The notes below the pieces were generated by a model. That model searched no databases. It worked only from the letters and a program-made list of their open reading frames with translations, and was not told the origin of the DNA. A program made the translations under genes and the position numbers. This document shows positions 7,748 through 15,472 of a stretch of 45,034 bases of DNA, piece after piece. The stretch spans positions 306-45,339 of IMG/VR virus record IMGVR_UViG_3300001242_000038; one strand, 5' to 3'. Numbering within the stretch: the first letter of the stretch is position 1; every line of letters begins with the position of its first letter. The DNA is from a virus.

Positions 7748-8321
7748 TTATGACAGCACTCTTAATACCTTAGCTCAGGCTTGGACAGATTGGGCAAATA
7801 GGCTTTATCATACTAATATTACTACAAAAGACATTTTGCACTGGAATTGGATGGGAGAAAGATTCGGAGGAAGTGTTAATGATTTTTGGAAAAATGCCGA
7901 TATTTATAAGAATGATGTTGTCACCGTACTTCCTGGTTCAATTCCTTTTATAAAAACCTTACAATCTTTATTTGGGAAAGAAAATGTATTTATTGTAACC
8001 CATTCATGGCCGGGAACAGAAGTAGAAAAAGACAAACAAATTAGAAGAAAATTTGGTTTTATAAATATTATTCATGAAGCAGATAAATTTAGAGTAACAA
8101 ATGATGGGATTTTAATTGACGACAGAGCCTGTACAGTAGGCTATCATTGTCAGATAAATAAAATGAGAGGAATTGTATTTAACAATAACAACAATTACGG
8201 TTGGTCAACAAAAGAATTTATTGAAGATTTTGAAACAGTACAGACCTTAGTTAGCTTTAAACAAAGCTATGAAGATACTTTCGAATATTTGGTTAAATTA
8301 TATAAAGATGGTGTTTATTAA
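7731..8321 (+). CDS. HAD-type 5'(3')-deoxyribonucleotidase-like phosphatase
   Basis: 196 residues from ATG 7731, with GGAGA upstream. The N-terminus MKIYCDYDSTLNTL carries the HAD nucleophile motif DxDxT (Asp6 and Asp8). Motif II is VTHSWPG near residue 87, and the acidic motif III is ILIDDRAC near 128. The size matches phage NT5C-like nucleotidases that remove phosphate from deoxynucleoside monophosphates. It would balance the kinase at 5972 in controlling dNTP pools. Overlaps the previous gene by 17 bases. Confidence 0.75.
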   Translation: MKIYCDYDSTLNTLAQAWTDWANRLYHTNITTKDILHWNWMGERFGGSVNDFWKNADIYKNDVVTVLPGSIPFIKTLQSLFGKENVFIVTHSWPGTEVEKDKQIRRKFGFINIIHEADKFRVTNDGILIDDRACTVGYHCQINKMRGIVFNNNNNYGWSTKEFIEDFETVQTLVSFKQSYEDTFEYLVKLYKDGVY

Positions 8322-8322
8322 T

Positions 8323-9026
8323 ATGAAATACATGGGGAGTAAAAGGAGAATTGCAAAACACATATTGCCAATAATTTTAAAAGATAGAAAAGAAGAACAA
8401 TGGTATGTAGAACCATTTGTCGGTGGTGCAAACATAATTGATAAAGTAGTTGGTAATAGGATTGGAGCAGATTGCAATGGATATTTAATTGCTCTTTTAA
8501 AAGAAATGCAAAATGATGAAATGATTTTCCCTTTATTGGGGAAGAAAAATACAAAGAGATCCGGCAGAATAAAGAAAAATATCCAAGTTGGTTAGTAGGA
8601 TATGTTGGCTTTCAATTATCTTTTGGCGCTAAGTTTTTTGGTGGATATAGAAGAGATAGCAAAAGTGTCAGAAATTATGAAAATGAAGCTATGCAAAATT
8701 TAAAAGCACAACAAAATTTAAAAGCACAACAAAATTTAATAAAAGATGTTTTATTTTATTGCAATGATTATAAAAATATTGAAATTCCTAAAAACAGCAT
8801 AATTTATTGTGACCCCCCATATAAAAATACTACTGGGTATAATAATAAATTTAATCATAATGAGTTTTGGGAATGGTGTGAATTAAAATCAAATGAAGGG
8901 CACAAAGTTTTTATATCAGAATATAAGGCCCCAATAAAATTCAAATGTGTTTGGTCAATGCCAGTAAAGACAAAAATTGATGTAAATTCAAAGAAGAATA
9001 GCATTGAAAAACTTTTTACAATTTAA
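8323..9026 (+). CDS. DNA adenine methyltransferase (Dam-like), reading frame broken by -1 shift
   Basis: From ATG 8323 the first frame reads MKYMGSKRRI and YVEPFVGGANIIDKV, the SAM-binding FxGG region of Dam-like N6-adenine methyltransferases. That frame ends at 8595 in unrelated sequence. The rest of the enzyme lies in the -1 frame from about 8535 to 9026: PSWLVGYVGFQLSFG, the catalytic IIYCDPPYKNTTGY (DPPY at about 8811) and HEEFWEW-type helix. Joined, the enzyme is about 234 residues and complete. The switch coincides with C CCT TTA at 8529-8535, a possible slippery heptamer, but a one-base deletion (mutation or sequencing error) explains it equally well. It would methylate adenine in phage DNA, perhaps as anti-restriction. 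Confidence 0.75.
8694..8740 (+). repeat. 18-bp in-frame tandem repeat inside the methyltransferase gene
   Basis: The unit CAACAAAATTTAAAAGCA (encoding QQNLKA) occurs about two and a half times, giving QNLKAQQNLKAQQNL. It lies between the target-recognition part and the DPPY motif. The repeat keeps the frame, so it looks like replication slippage within a helical linker. Confidence 0.8.
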
Positions 9027-9053
9027 TACAAGAAAGAAAATATTGTAGATACT

Positions 9054-9112
9054 GTCAGGAATGGCCTTAACACCGCTTAGGTTAGGCGATTGGTATATTT
9101 AGCATACCTGAC
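9054..9112 (+). other. Possible structured RNA element in 137-base gap
   Basis: The gene-free stretch 9027-9163 contains nested complementary segments: GTCAGG (9054-9059) with CCTGAC (9107-9112) closing an interior that holds GCC-TAAC (9064-9071, one bulge) with GTTAGGC (9081-9087), and GGTAT (9092-9096) with ATACC (9104-9108). The last stem competes with the closing stem for two bases. The layout resembles a compact three-way fold upstream of the small membrane protein at 9164. It could be a 5' leader element or just an attenuating hairpin. No known riboswitch consensus was recognised. Confidence 0.3.
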
Positions 9113-9163
9113 TATGGAAGGTAATAAAAATGTCTTAAAACGAATTGAGGAGGGCGGGTTGGA

Positions 9164-9364
9164 ATGGATACAAAAATAGATGCGTTTAATCGTACATTTT
9201 CAATTTTATGTGTTTGTGTAGTAACTGGATATATGGCTAGCGTTGGTTATGAAGTTTCAGACATTAGCATAATTGTAGAAAAGCTCGCATATTTAGCCGG
9301 GGCTTATATCGGCGTAAAAGAAGTTGGAAATATCATTGCCTCAGTAAAGGAGAACAAGCAATGA
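9164..9364 (+). CDS. Small membrane-associated protein
   Basis: 66 residues. A hydrophobic stretch around residues 11-28 (FSILCVCVVTGYMASVGY) and a second weaker one (KLAYLAGAYIGVKEVG) suggest one or two membrane helices, ending in a charged tail. GAGGAGG lies about 14 bases before the ATG. It overlaps the start of the NlpC/P60-like gene by four bases (ATGA-type). Could be a holin-like or anchor protein, but there is no family match. Confidence 0.55.
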   Translation: MDTKIDAFNRTFSILCVCVVTGYMASVGYEVSDISIIVEKLAYLAGAYIGVKEVGNIIASVKENKQ

Positions 9365-9819
9365 AAGTATTGCTTTATCAAGGAATTAGTGTTGTATCAA
9401 AAATAATCAAATGGCAGACAAGAAGTCAATATAGCCATGCCGCAGTTGAACTAGATGATAGCAGTGTTATTGAATCCTGGCATAAGGGAGTAGAACACGT
9501 TAAAGATTATCGAACAAATCATACTAGCGGAACAGTTGTTGATGTTTTTGGGATTAAAGCTCCATCAGAAAACATCGACCTTGCCGAATCTATTTTTCTA
9601 AAACAAGTTGGAAGAAAGTATGATTTTCAAGGAGTATTCAATTTTGTAACAAGAGAAGACATTAATGTTGATGAACGCTTGTTTTGTTCTGAATCAGTTA
9701 TGACTGGGTTTAATGAAGCAGGTATTTATTTGCTGGAAAGGATTAAACCAAATCTCGTTTCCCCACGTGATATTCATATTTCACCCTTGCTTTATTTTAT
9801 TGAGAAAAGAATTGTATAG
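9361..9819 (+). CDS. Permuted papain-like hydrolase (YiiX/YebB-like, NlpC/P60 superfamily)
   Basis: 152 residues. QYSHAAVEL carries the catalytic His in the circularly permuted order (His before Cys), followed by GRKYDFQGVFNF and the Cys motif LFCSESV. This is the arrangement of YiiX/YebB-like permuted NlpC/P60 proteins, which hydrolyse amide or thioester bonds in peptides or lipids. Phage members are sometimes thought to help lysis or entry. It is coupled to the small membrane protein upstream. Substrate is unknown. Confidence 0.7.
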   Translation: MKVLLYQGISVVSKIIKWQTRSQYSHAAVELDDSSVIESWHKGVEHVKDYRTNHTSGTVVDVFGIKAPSENIDLAESIFLKQVGRKYDFQGVFNFVTREDINVDERLFCSESVMTGFNEAGIYLLERIKPNLVSPRDIHISPLLYFIEKRIV

Positions 9820-9828
9820 AGGTAAGTT

Positions 9829-10014
9829 ATGAGAAAAGAAGAATTAAGTAGAGAAATACTGGCTGATGAGGCATGGAAAATGGAGTTAGGCGATCTTTGT
9901 GAAAGAGTTTTGAGATATAGTTATACTCCGGGTATTCATGACGAAATTTTGCTAGAAAGATGTAGAAAGCATGATATTGGAGAAAAACAAAATCATCCTA
10001 ATGAACGTTCTTGA
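9829..10014 (+). CDS. Hypothetical protein
   Basis: 61 residues, charged and mostly helical, starting MRKEELSREILADEAW. GAGG is positioned before the ATG. The C-terminus overlaps the next gene by 44 bases. No motif recognised. Confidence 0.5.
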   Translation: MRKEELSREILADEAWKMELGDLCERVLRYSYTPGIHDEILLERCRKHDIGEKQNHPNERS

Positions 10015-10405
10015 TCCATATTTTATAAAAATTGATGAAACCTTAATTCCTTATCTTGGCGATATGCTAACTGAATTGTGTGAGTGCAAGTTAGAGGTTT
10101 GTCTAATCCCATCGCAGAATGACAGCACAAGAGAAGATGGAGGCATGATCAGAGTCTGTATTGGTAAAAATCCGGAGTGGTATAGTAATTTATGTTCTTC
10201 ATATATTAGAAAATCAAAAAAGATAAAGAAACAAAGAACGATTATTAAAAGAAAAAATGTAATTGAATTGTTAGAACATATGATAAGAAATGGCTACAGC
10301 AAAAGTAAATATTGTGATTATTTGGTTAAAATTGCTACAGATAAGAAACAAGTTGAAGACCAGTACACATTAAATCAATTTGAACCATGGAATGATCAAT
10401 TTTGA
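9971..10405 (+). CDS. Hypothetical protein
   Basis: 144 residues from ATG 9971, or 134 from ATG 10001; neither has a strong ribosome site. The middle is very basic (IRKSKKIKKQRTIIKRKN) and the C-terminal part is helical, so nucleic acid binding is possible. Its TGA overlaps the TTG start of the next gene. No family recognised. Confidence 0.5.
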   Translation: MILEKNKIILMNVLDPYFIKIDETLIPYLGDMLTELCECKLEVCLIPSQNDSTREDGGMIRVCIGKNPEWYSNLCSSYIRKSKKIKKQRTIIKRKNVIELLEHMIRNGYSKSKYCDYLVKIATDKKQVEDQYTLNQFEPWNDQF

Positions 10406-10761
10406 GGACAATTATAGCTGGATCAAGATCAATTGAAAGTTATATAGAATTATTAAAAGCTATCTCTAAAATTGATTTTAAAATAACAGTTGTAATAAGT
10501 GGTGGAGCACATGGTGCAGACAAATTAGGCGAAAAATATGCAAAAAGACACGGAATTCCATTAGAAATATATGAAGCCAATTGGGATAGATATGGTAAAG
10601 GAGCGGGGCATATCAGGAATTCTTTAATGGCTGATAAAGCAGAAGCGTTGATTTGTTTATGGGATGGAAAGAGCAATGGCAGTGCTAATATGATTAAAAA
10701 AGCAAGGGTGAATAATTTAATTACTAAAGTTTTTATTAAAGGAATGGAAGGGGAAAAATAA
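10402..10761 (+). CDS. SLOG-domain protein (YspA-like, DUF2493)
   Basis: 119 residues, starting at TTG 10402 that overlaps the preceding TGA. Sequence order AGSRSI, VVISGGAHGADKLGE, GIPLEIYEANWDRYGKGAGHIRN, and ICLWDGKSNGSANMIKKA is the pattern of the YspA-like (cpYpsA-related) SLOG family, a Rossmann-like fold that binds nucleotides or nucleotide-derived ligands. The GGA.GAD loop is the expected ligand-binding segment. Position before dut suggests a role in nucleotide handling; the ligand is unknown. Confidence 0.7.
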   Translation: MRTIIAGSRSIESYIELLKAISKIDFKITVVISGGAHGADKLGEKYAKRHGIPLEIYEANWDRYGKGAGHIRNSLMADKAEALICLWDGKSNGSANMIKKARVNNLITKVFIKGMEGEK

Positions 10762-11202
10762 ATGACAGTGTGGGTCAATGTTTTGAGAGAAGACAAGAGT
10801 TTGCCAATGCCAGAATTTAATTATGAAGGAGACGCAGGTTTTGACTTAAGAAGCGCAGAAGATGTTGTTATTTATCCAAATATGCCGTTACCTGCTAAGA
10901 TCTCTACTGGAATGAGATTTAGTATCCCTCTAGGATATTGCATGGAAGTTCATTCAAGAAGTGGATTAGCGGCTAAAAATCACTTGTTTGTAACCAATGG
11001 CCCTGGCATAATTGATAGTGTCTATACAGGCATTGTTTACGTATTATTAACTAATTTGGGCGAAGATCCTGTTCATATCAAACACGGTCAAAGGATTGCA
11101 CAAGGCATTATTAAGAAATTGCCAGAAGTTATTTTTAAAGAAGTTGATACTATTAAAGAAACTAAAAGGGGTGATAAAGGATTCGGAAGTAGCGGTATTT
11201 AA
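10762..11202 (+). CDS. dut: dUTP pyrophosphatase (dUTPase)
   Basis: 146 residues, standard length for a trimeric dUTPase. Conserved motifs are present in order: GDAGFDLRSAE, the HSRSGLAAKNHLF segment, GIIDSVYTGIVYV (substrate Asp and Tyr), HGQRIAQGII, and the C-terminal RGDKGFGSSG arm. It hydrolyses dUTP to dUMP and pyrophosphate, keeping uracil out of DNA and supplying dUMP for thymidylate synthesis. AAGGGG precedes the ATG. A terminator hairpin follows. Confidence 0.95.
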   Translation: MTVWVNVLREDKSLPMPEFNYEGDAGFDLRSAEDVVIYPNMPLPAKISTGMRFSIPLGYCMEVHSRSGLAAKNHLFVTNGPGIIDSVYTGIVYVLLTNLGEDPVHIKHGQRIAQGIIKKLPEVIFKEVDTIKETKRGDKGFGSSGI

Positions 11203-11228
11203 AATCTGGTATTAACAATTATCTTAGA

Positions 11229-11259
11229 AAGGCAAGGTATGTACCTTGCCTTGTTTTGT
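11229..11259 (+). terminator. Intrinsic terminator after dut
   Basis: AAGGCAAGGT (11229-11238) and ACCTTGCCTT (11243-11252) form a perfect 10-bp stem with a four-base loop, followed by GTTTTGTC. It sits 26 bases after the dut stop and just before the strong AGGAGG site of the reductase gene. It probably reduces read-through into the reductase gene. Confidence 0.8.
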
Positions 11260-11279
11260 CTTAGGAGGTTTTTTATAAA

Positions 11280-13196
11280 ATGAATGATTTCCAGAAATAT
11301 ATCCATATTTCTAAATACGCTAGATATTTAGATAAAGAAAAAAGAAGAGAGACATGGGAAGAGACAGTCAGTCGATATGTCCAATTCTGGGAAAGAAAAT
11401 ATCCAGAATTAATTATGGGCGATTTTAAAACAGAGATGTTTAATGTCATTTATAATTTAGAATCAATGCCTTCTATGCGAGCATTAATGACATCAGGAAA
11501 GGCTTTAGAAAGAGACAATGCCTCTGGATACAATTGTACTGGTTGTGCTATAACAAACCCAAGGGTTTTTGACGAATTGTTTTACTTGCTTATGTGCGGC
11601 TGTGGCTGCGGATTTTCAGTCGAAAGACAATATATTGTAAAACTACCTGAAGTGCCAGAAGAATTTTTTAAAAGTGATACTATTATATCAGTAGCAGATT
11701 CAAAAATAGGATGGGCATCAGCGTTAAGAGAATTAATAAGTTTGCTTTATGCCGGTAAAATTCCTAAATGGGATTTATCTAAAATAAGGCCCGCTGGAGC
11801 AAGATTGAAAACATTTGGTGGAAGAGCAAGTGGTCCTGATCCATTAAATTCATTATTTAATTTTGTTGTAAAAACATTTAAAAATGCTACTGGTCAAAGA
11901 CTTAACAGTTTAGAATGCCACGACATTATGTGTAAAATTGCAGATACAGTTATTGTCGGTTCAGTAAGAAGGGCGGCGATGATTAGTTTCTCTAATCTAT
12001 CAGATGATAGAATGAGAAGAGCAAAGAAAGGGGAATTTTGGTTAACTGCTCCTCAAAGATCATTAGCTAATAATTCTACAGCATATACAGAAAAACCAGA
12101 TCTCGACGCTTTCTCAAAAGAATGGAGAAATCAATACATTTCTAAATCTGGAGAGAGGGGAATCGTAAATAAAATAGCTTTAAAGAAAAAAGCAGAATCT
12201 TGTGGAAGGGAATATGAAGGAGATTATATTTTAAATCCTTGCGCTGAAGCTATTTTAAGAGATTCAGGACAAATGTGTAACTTATCAGAAGTTGTTATAA
12301 GACCAGAGGATTCATTAGAAGAATTAAAAAGAAAAGTAAAATGGGCGGCAATTTTAGGAACACTCCAGTCAACCTTAACCGATTTCCGTTATTTGAGAAA
12401 AATATGGAAAGATAATATAAAAGAAGAAAGATTACTTGGAATTTCATTGACTGGCATTATGGACCATCCAGTAATGAGCGGAGAATGGGATAAATTCGAT
12501 GATACTGTATGGGATCATTCAAGCTTTTGCGGTACATTTTCACTAAAAGAAGTCTTAGAAATATTAAAACAAACGGCAAGAGAAACGAATGAAATATGGG
12601 CAAATAAATTAGAAATAAACAAATCAAAACAATTGTCTTTAATAAAACCTAGCGGAACAGTTTCACAACTCGTTAATTGTTCTTCTGGAATACACCCTCG
12701 AATGTTCCCTTATTACATTAGAAGAGTCAGACAAGATAAAAAAGATCCATTGTCTAATCTCATGATTGACCAAGGTGTTCCATTTATAGAAGAACAGGAT
12801 AAATATATTTTCTCTTTTTATATAAAATCACCAGAAAATGCTATAACTTCTGATAATGTAAATGCTTTAGATCAATTAGTATTATGGAAAATATATCGTA
12901 ATTATTGGTGTGATGGGAATCCAAGTCAAACAATCTACTATACAGATGACGAATATTTTGCTATAGCTGATTGGATATGGAAAAATTGGGATGAAATAGG
13001 AGGTCTTTCATTTTTTCCTAAAAATGATCATTGTTATGAAAATGCACCATACCAACAAATTACACAAAAAGAATATGAAAAGGCTATCTCAACCTTCCCA
13101 AAAATTGACTGGACTCAATTAATAAATTATGAAAAGGAAGATTTAACAACCTCTAATCAAGAGTTCGCATGTAGTGGAGGAAGTTGCGAAATTTAG
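11280..13196 (+). CDS. nrdJ: Adenosylcobalamin-dependent (class II) ribonucleotide reductase
   Basis: 638 residues. Matches the monomeric class II reductase type (Lactobacillus RTPR-like): YNCTGCAI near residue 83 for the first redox Cys, LNPCAEAILR with the radical Cys and Glu, CNLSEV for the second redox Cys, KPSGTVSQL for phosphate binding, and a C-terminal CSGGSC pair that re-reduces the active site. It converts ribonucleotides, probably triphosphates, to deoxynucleotides using coenzyme B12 and needs no second subunit. It is about 100 residues shorter than the Lactobacillus enzyme. AGGAGG precedes the ATG. No B12 riboswitch is seen in the 77-base leader. Confidence 0.93.
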   Translation: MNDFQKYIHISKYARYLDKEKRRETWEETVSRYVQFWERKYPELIMGDFKTEMFNVIYNLESMPSMRALMTSGKALERDNASGYNCTGCAITNPRVFDELFYLLMCGCGCGFSVERQYIVKLPEVPEEFFKSDTIISVADSKIGWASALRELISLLYAGKIPKWDLSKIRPAGARLKTFGGRASGPDPLNSLFNFVVKTFKNATGQRLNSLECHDIMCKIADTVIVGSVRRAAMISFSNLSDDRMRRAKKGEFWLTAPQRSLANNSTAYTEKPDLDAFSKEWRNQYISKSGERGIVNKIALKKKAESCGREYEGDYILNPCAEAILRDSGQMCNLSEVVIRPEDSLEELKRKVKWAAILGTLQSTLTDFRYLRKIWKDNIKEERLLGISLTGIMDHPVMSGEWDKFDDTVWDHSSFCGTFSLKEVLEILKQTARETNEIWANKLEINKSKQLSLIKPSGTVSQLVNCSSGIHPRMFPYYIRRVRQDKKDPLSNLMIDQGVPFIEEQDKYIFSFYIKSPENAITSDNVNALDQLVLWKIYRNYWCDGNPSQTIYYTDDEYFAIADWIWKNWDEIGGLSFFPKNDHCYENAPYQQITQKEYEKAISTFPKIDWTQLINYEKEDLTTSNQEFACSGGSCEI

Positions 13197-13199
13197 TCC

Positions 13200-13228
13200 T
13201 TGCATTTATTTTGAAAACGTGGTATAAA
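13200..13228 (+). promoter_or_regulatory. Sigma70-type promoter
   Basis: TTGCAT (13200-13205) and TATAAA (13223-13228) are separated by 17 bases, a near-consensus vegetative promoter. It lies in the 103-base gap after the reductase gene and would drive the small genes at 13300-14725. A nine-codon ORF at 13236 follows it and may be untranslated. Confidence 0.6.
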
Positions 13229-13299
13229 GATAGTTATGGAAACAAAAGTTAAAGAGTTGGTATAGAAATTAGACATCTATTAACAGCAAGAGGACAGAA

Positions 13300-13488
13300 A
13301 TGGCTGAGATTAAAATTGTTATTGATGAGAAAAAACTAAAGGAGCTTATTTCAGATCATCTTTACGATCTGTTTGGAAGCCTTACTTTTACTGAAGAAGA
13401 AATTAGTATAATGGTAAAATCTAAACAGAATTATAAAAGTGAGTGGGAGAAAGCAGATTTTAAAGCAGAAATAAATAAAAGTTTTTAA
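13300..13488 (+). CDS. Hypothetical protein
   Basis: 62 residues, charged, starting MAEIKIVIDEKKLKELISDH, with GAGGA before the ATG. It is the first gene after the promoter at 13200. The predicted strand-helix start is common in small phage proteins, but no family is recognised. Confidence 0.55.
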   Translation: MAEIKIVIDEKKLKELISDHLYDLFGSLTFTEEEISIMVKSKQNYKSEWEKADFKAEINKSF

Positions 13489-13490
13489 CC

Positions 13491-14153
13491 ATGACAAATC
13501 AAGAAATAACAATTTTAACCTCAGTTAAAACAATCTTAGAATACTTGGATTCAAAATATGGTTTTAAACTAAACTCAGTAAGGTTTCACAAACTCATTAA
13601 ATCACAAGGATTCCCCGTAACTAAAATTGGAATCAAGTATGCGGCAAGAACTGATTTTATTGACAAGTGGATTGACGATTTATTTAACAATAAAATTATT
13701 GAAAATATTAGAAATAGATATGATTTAGTTAGAAAACCTGAAAGAAAAGGACCAAGTAAATTTATTGATAAGGTAAAATACAGATACCCTAAAAAGAGAG
13801 GTAGAAAAAAAACCTGGAAAGAAGAAATAGATACTAAAAGTTGGGAATTTTTTCTTAAGAAAATAGATTTGGTATTGCCATGGTATGATAATAAAAACCG
13901 AAACATGATTTATTCAAGTGCTAAGAAGCTGATCTTAAATAAATGTTCAGTTACACTTATTGTGAATGTTATAGAGCAATGTATGTGGGCTTCGTATCGT
14001 GAAGCCCTTCATGCATATCAAAAAGAAGGCACACCTTTTCTTAATTTTAGAGAAAGAAAGAAATTTGGGAGCTGGAAAGAAAAAGTAAGGGGGAAATTAA
14101 CAATTGGAGATAACGTCTCAATTAATAAAGAAGATAAACCAATTAAAGAATGA
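13491..14153 (+). CDS. Putative DNA-binding protein (HTH and AT-hook-like)
   Basis: 220 residues. The N-terminal part (SVKTILEYLD ... FHKLIKSQGFPVTKIG ... AARTDFIDKWIDDLF) looks like an excisionase-type helix-turn-helix that reads a target then positions a second helix. A basic stretch KRGRKKTW near residue 103 resembles an AT-hook. The C-terminal region is basic and helical. It could be a transcription regulator for the late genes that converge from the right. A terminase small subunit was considered but not supported. Confidence 0.5.
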   Translation: MTNQEITILTSVKTILEYLDSKYGFKLNSVRFHKLIKSQGFPVTKIGIKYAARTDFIDKWIDDLFNNKIIENIRNRYDLVRKPERKGPSKFIDKVKYRYPKKRGRKKTWKEEIDTKSWEFFLKKIDLVLPWYDNKNRNMIYSSAKKLILNKCSVTLIVNVIEQCMWASYREALHAYQKEGTPFLNFRERKKFGSWKEKVRGKLTIGDNVSINKEDKPIKE

Positions 14154-14382
14154 CAATTACGTTCCTTTAAAATTACAGTTTAATGAAAGTACGTATATTA
14201 AAATTTTAGAGGAATGTAATTTTATAAAGAAAGAAAACGGAGAATATATTTGGTATTCTCCTAAATTAGTAGAAACGAGTTCTAACACACCTGGGGTCAA
14301 TACATTTTTTGGCCTGCCATTTGTCATTGAAGACGAAGGTTTCGATTGGGCTATAGTTTCAGAGGAGAAAAGTAATGGATGA
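14104..14382 (+). CDS. Hypothetical protein
   Basis: 92 residues from TTG 14104, which has AAGGGGG about nine bases upstream and overlaps the previous gene by 50 bases; no ATG is available in this frame nearby. Sequence is mixed (STYIKILEECNFIKKENGEYIW). No family recognised. Confidence 0.5.
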   Translation: MEITSQLIKKINQLKNDNYVPLKLQFNESTYIKILEECNFIKKENGEYIWYSPKLVETSSNTPGVNTFFGLPFVIEDEGFDWAIVSEEKSNG

Positions 14383-14725
14383 AATAGATAAGTTGGGTAT
14401 GAAAGCAAATCTAGTTAATGAAATTTGCGGATTAAATCACGGCCATTGGGATTGTCCAGATCCACAAGCAGTTGATTATATTGTAGCACCATTTGGATAT
14501 AAAGTCGGAGACATAGAATACATGCAAACACAAGAATTTGCTATTCCTGTTTGTAAGTGCTGTGCAGAAACATTATATAGCAATGACAAGGAGTGGATTC
14601 TGTACTATTGTATAAATTGTAATAGCTCGCAATGGATAATTAGACAATTGATGGGCATTAACAGCCAAAGACCAATGGTTGAATGGCTTGACGAATGCCC
14701 CAAATGTAAGGCTCAGACTTTATAA
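14375..14725 (+). CDS. Zinc-ribbon protein
   Basis: 116 residues. Contains CKCCAE, YYCINCNS and a C-terminal CPKCKAQ, giving a probable pair of four-Cys zinc sites. Last gene of the + strand block; its 3' end overlaps the 3' end of the first - strand gene by 13 bases. GAGGAG precedes the ATG. Function unknown. Confidence 0.6.
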   Translation: MDEIDKLGMKANLVNEICGLNHGHWDCPDPQAVDYIVAPFGYKVGDIEYMQTQEFAIPVCKCCAETLYSNDKEWILYYCINCNSSQWIIRQLMGINSQRPMVEWLDECPKCKAQTL

Positions 14726-14736
14726 AATCTTACATT
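14703..14736. terminator. Weak hairpin at the convergent gene junction
   Basis: AATGTAAG (14703-14710) and CTTACATT (14729-14736) can pair across an 18-base AT-rich loop, spanning the overlap of the two converging gene ends. It might serve as a weak bidirectional terminator, though the stem is short and lies inside coding sequence. Confidence 0.3.
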
Positions 14737-14973
14737 ATCAATCTGTTTGACGAAACTTGTTTTGGTCGCCCATTTAGGTGCGCTAATGCTAATATCGTAA
14801 TAACTATTAGCATTAGCGACTTCGGTTATATCTTTTCCAAACCAAGCCTTAGCTTTTACTCTATTCAAAATAACAGCAGCAATTCCTGTCTTAACTTCTT
14901 TACTTGCGCCTCTAGCTTCTCTCCAAATCATTAAAGCTAAAAATACAGTATCGGCTATTTTTAATAATTCCAT
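14713..14973 (-). CDS. SleB-type cell wall hydrolase, shortened
   Basis: 86 residues. The N-terminal half, MIWREARGASKEVKTGIAAVILNRV, is the catalytic-Glu helix region of the SleB/Hydrolase_2 family. The end, YYDISISAPKWATKTSF...RFYK, matches the family's C-terminal strands. Family members are usually about 130-150 residues; the middle that normally holds the QFSCW-type segment is missing between ITEV and ANANSYYD. It may be an internally deleted, possibly inactive lysis enzyme, or a minimal form. It lies next to a membrane protein in a lysis-like group at the end of the tail operon. Confidence 0.65.
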   Translation of the reverse strand: MELLKIADTVFLALMIWREARGASKEVKTGIAAVILNRVKAKAWFGKDITEVANANSYYDISISAPKWATKTSFVKQIDNVRFYKV

Positions 14974-14976
14974 TTC

Positions 14977-15087
14977 TCACATTTGGCAATTTATACAAAC
15001 GCAACCACAATAAATACATTTTTCTTTATTGCTGCCATTCTCAATTTCAAAAACCATACCACAATTTTTGCAAATATAAATTATCAT
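14977..15087 (-). CDS. Very small zinc-ribbon protein
   Basis: 36 residues: a rubredoxin-like layout with CKNCG near the N-terminus and CIYCGCVC then CINC near the end. Six or seven cysteines in 36 residues make metal binding very likely. Its ATG overlaps the stop of the membrane protein gene (ATGA) and has GGGAGA upstream. Function unknown. Confidence 0.6.
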   Translation of the reverse strand: MIIYICKNCGMVFEIENGSNKEKCIYCGCVCINCQM

Positions 15088-15359
15088 TTTCTCCCATTTT
15101 CTCTCAATATAGAATCCATCATATCTGTTTCTAAACTTTTAATTCTAGCCGCATTATTTTTTATATCTGCTTCTGCCTTAACAATCGTCAAGTTTTCCAT
15201 TGATATTGAATTACTCAAAACACCAAAACCAGTTTCCATTTTGTCAACTCTTTTAATTATATATCCCTGCATACCTACCATTATCACTACTGCGATTCCA
15301 ATTACCCATTGAGTCACAGTAAAGCGTGTACAGGTTTCGACATTACAGCTTTTCACCAT
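15084..15359 (-). CDS. Single-span membrane protein with coiled coil (holin- or spanin-like candidate)
   Basis: About 91 residues from ATG 15359, favoured over ATG 15365 because AAGGAGA is seven bases from it. One transmembrane helix around residues 16-36 (TQWVIGIAVVIMVGMQGYII) is followed by a charged, heptad-like region. This topology is seen in XhlA-like lysis proteins and some holins. Position beside the SleB-like hydrolase supports a lysis role, but the sequence alone does not identify the family. Confidence 0.5.
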   Translation of the reverse strand: MVKSCNVETCTRFTVTQWVIGIAVVIMVGMQGYIIKRVDKMETGFGVLSNSISMENLTIVKAEADIKNNAARIKSLETDMMDSILRENGRK

Positions 15360-15465
15360 AGTCATTCTCCTTATATTCTATAAGAGACAAAGCTTCATAT
15401 AAATAACATCTTTCCAAAACAAGATTTATCTCTTTTTTATTTTCAACTATAAAATCATTATCCAT
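15343..15465 (-). CDS. Small acidic ORF
   Basis: 40 residues, starting MDNDFIVENKKEINLVLERC and ending ENDYGEKL. It overlaps the start of the membrane protein gene. No good ribosome site is visible, so expression is uncertain. Confidence 0.35.
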   Translation of the reverse strand: MDNDFIVENKKEINLVLERCYLYEALSLIEYKENDYGEKL

Positions 15466-15472
15466 AATTAAT

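Noticed and set aside
9054-9112. tRNA gene
   Set aside because: No TTCGA-type T-loop, no acceptor stem with CCA, and too short at about 59 bases.
13236-13265. Nine-codon ORF after the promoter at 13200 as a leader peptide
   Set aside because: Too short, no ribosome site and no attenuator hairpin; likely chance.
13586-13906. Long antisense ORF opposite the DNA-binding gene
   Set aside because: It mirrors codon structure of the sense gene and has no ribosome site or recognisable protein pattern.
13491-14153. Terminase small subunit
   Set aside because: A helix-turn-helix is present but no large subunit follows, and orientation is opposite to the structural genes.
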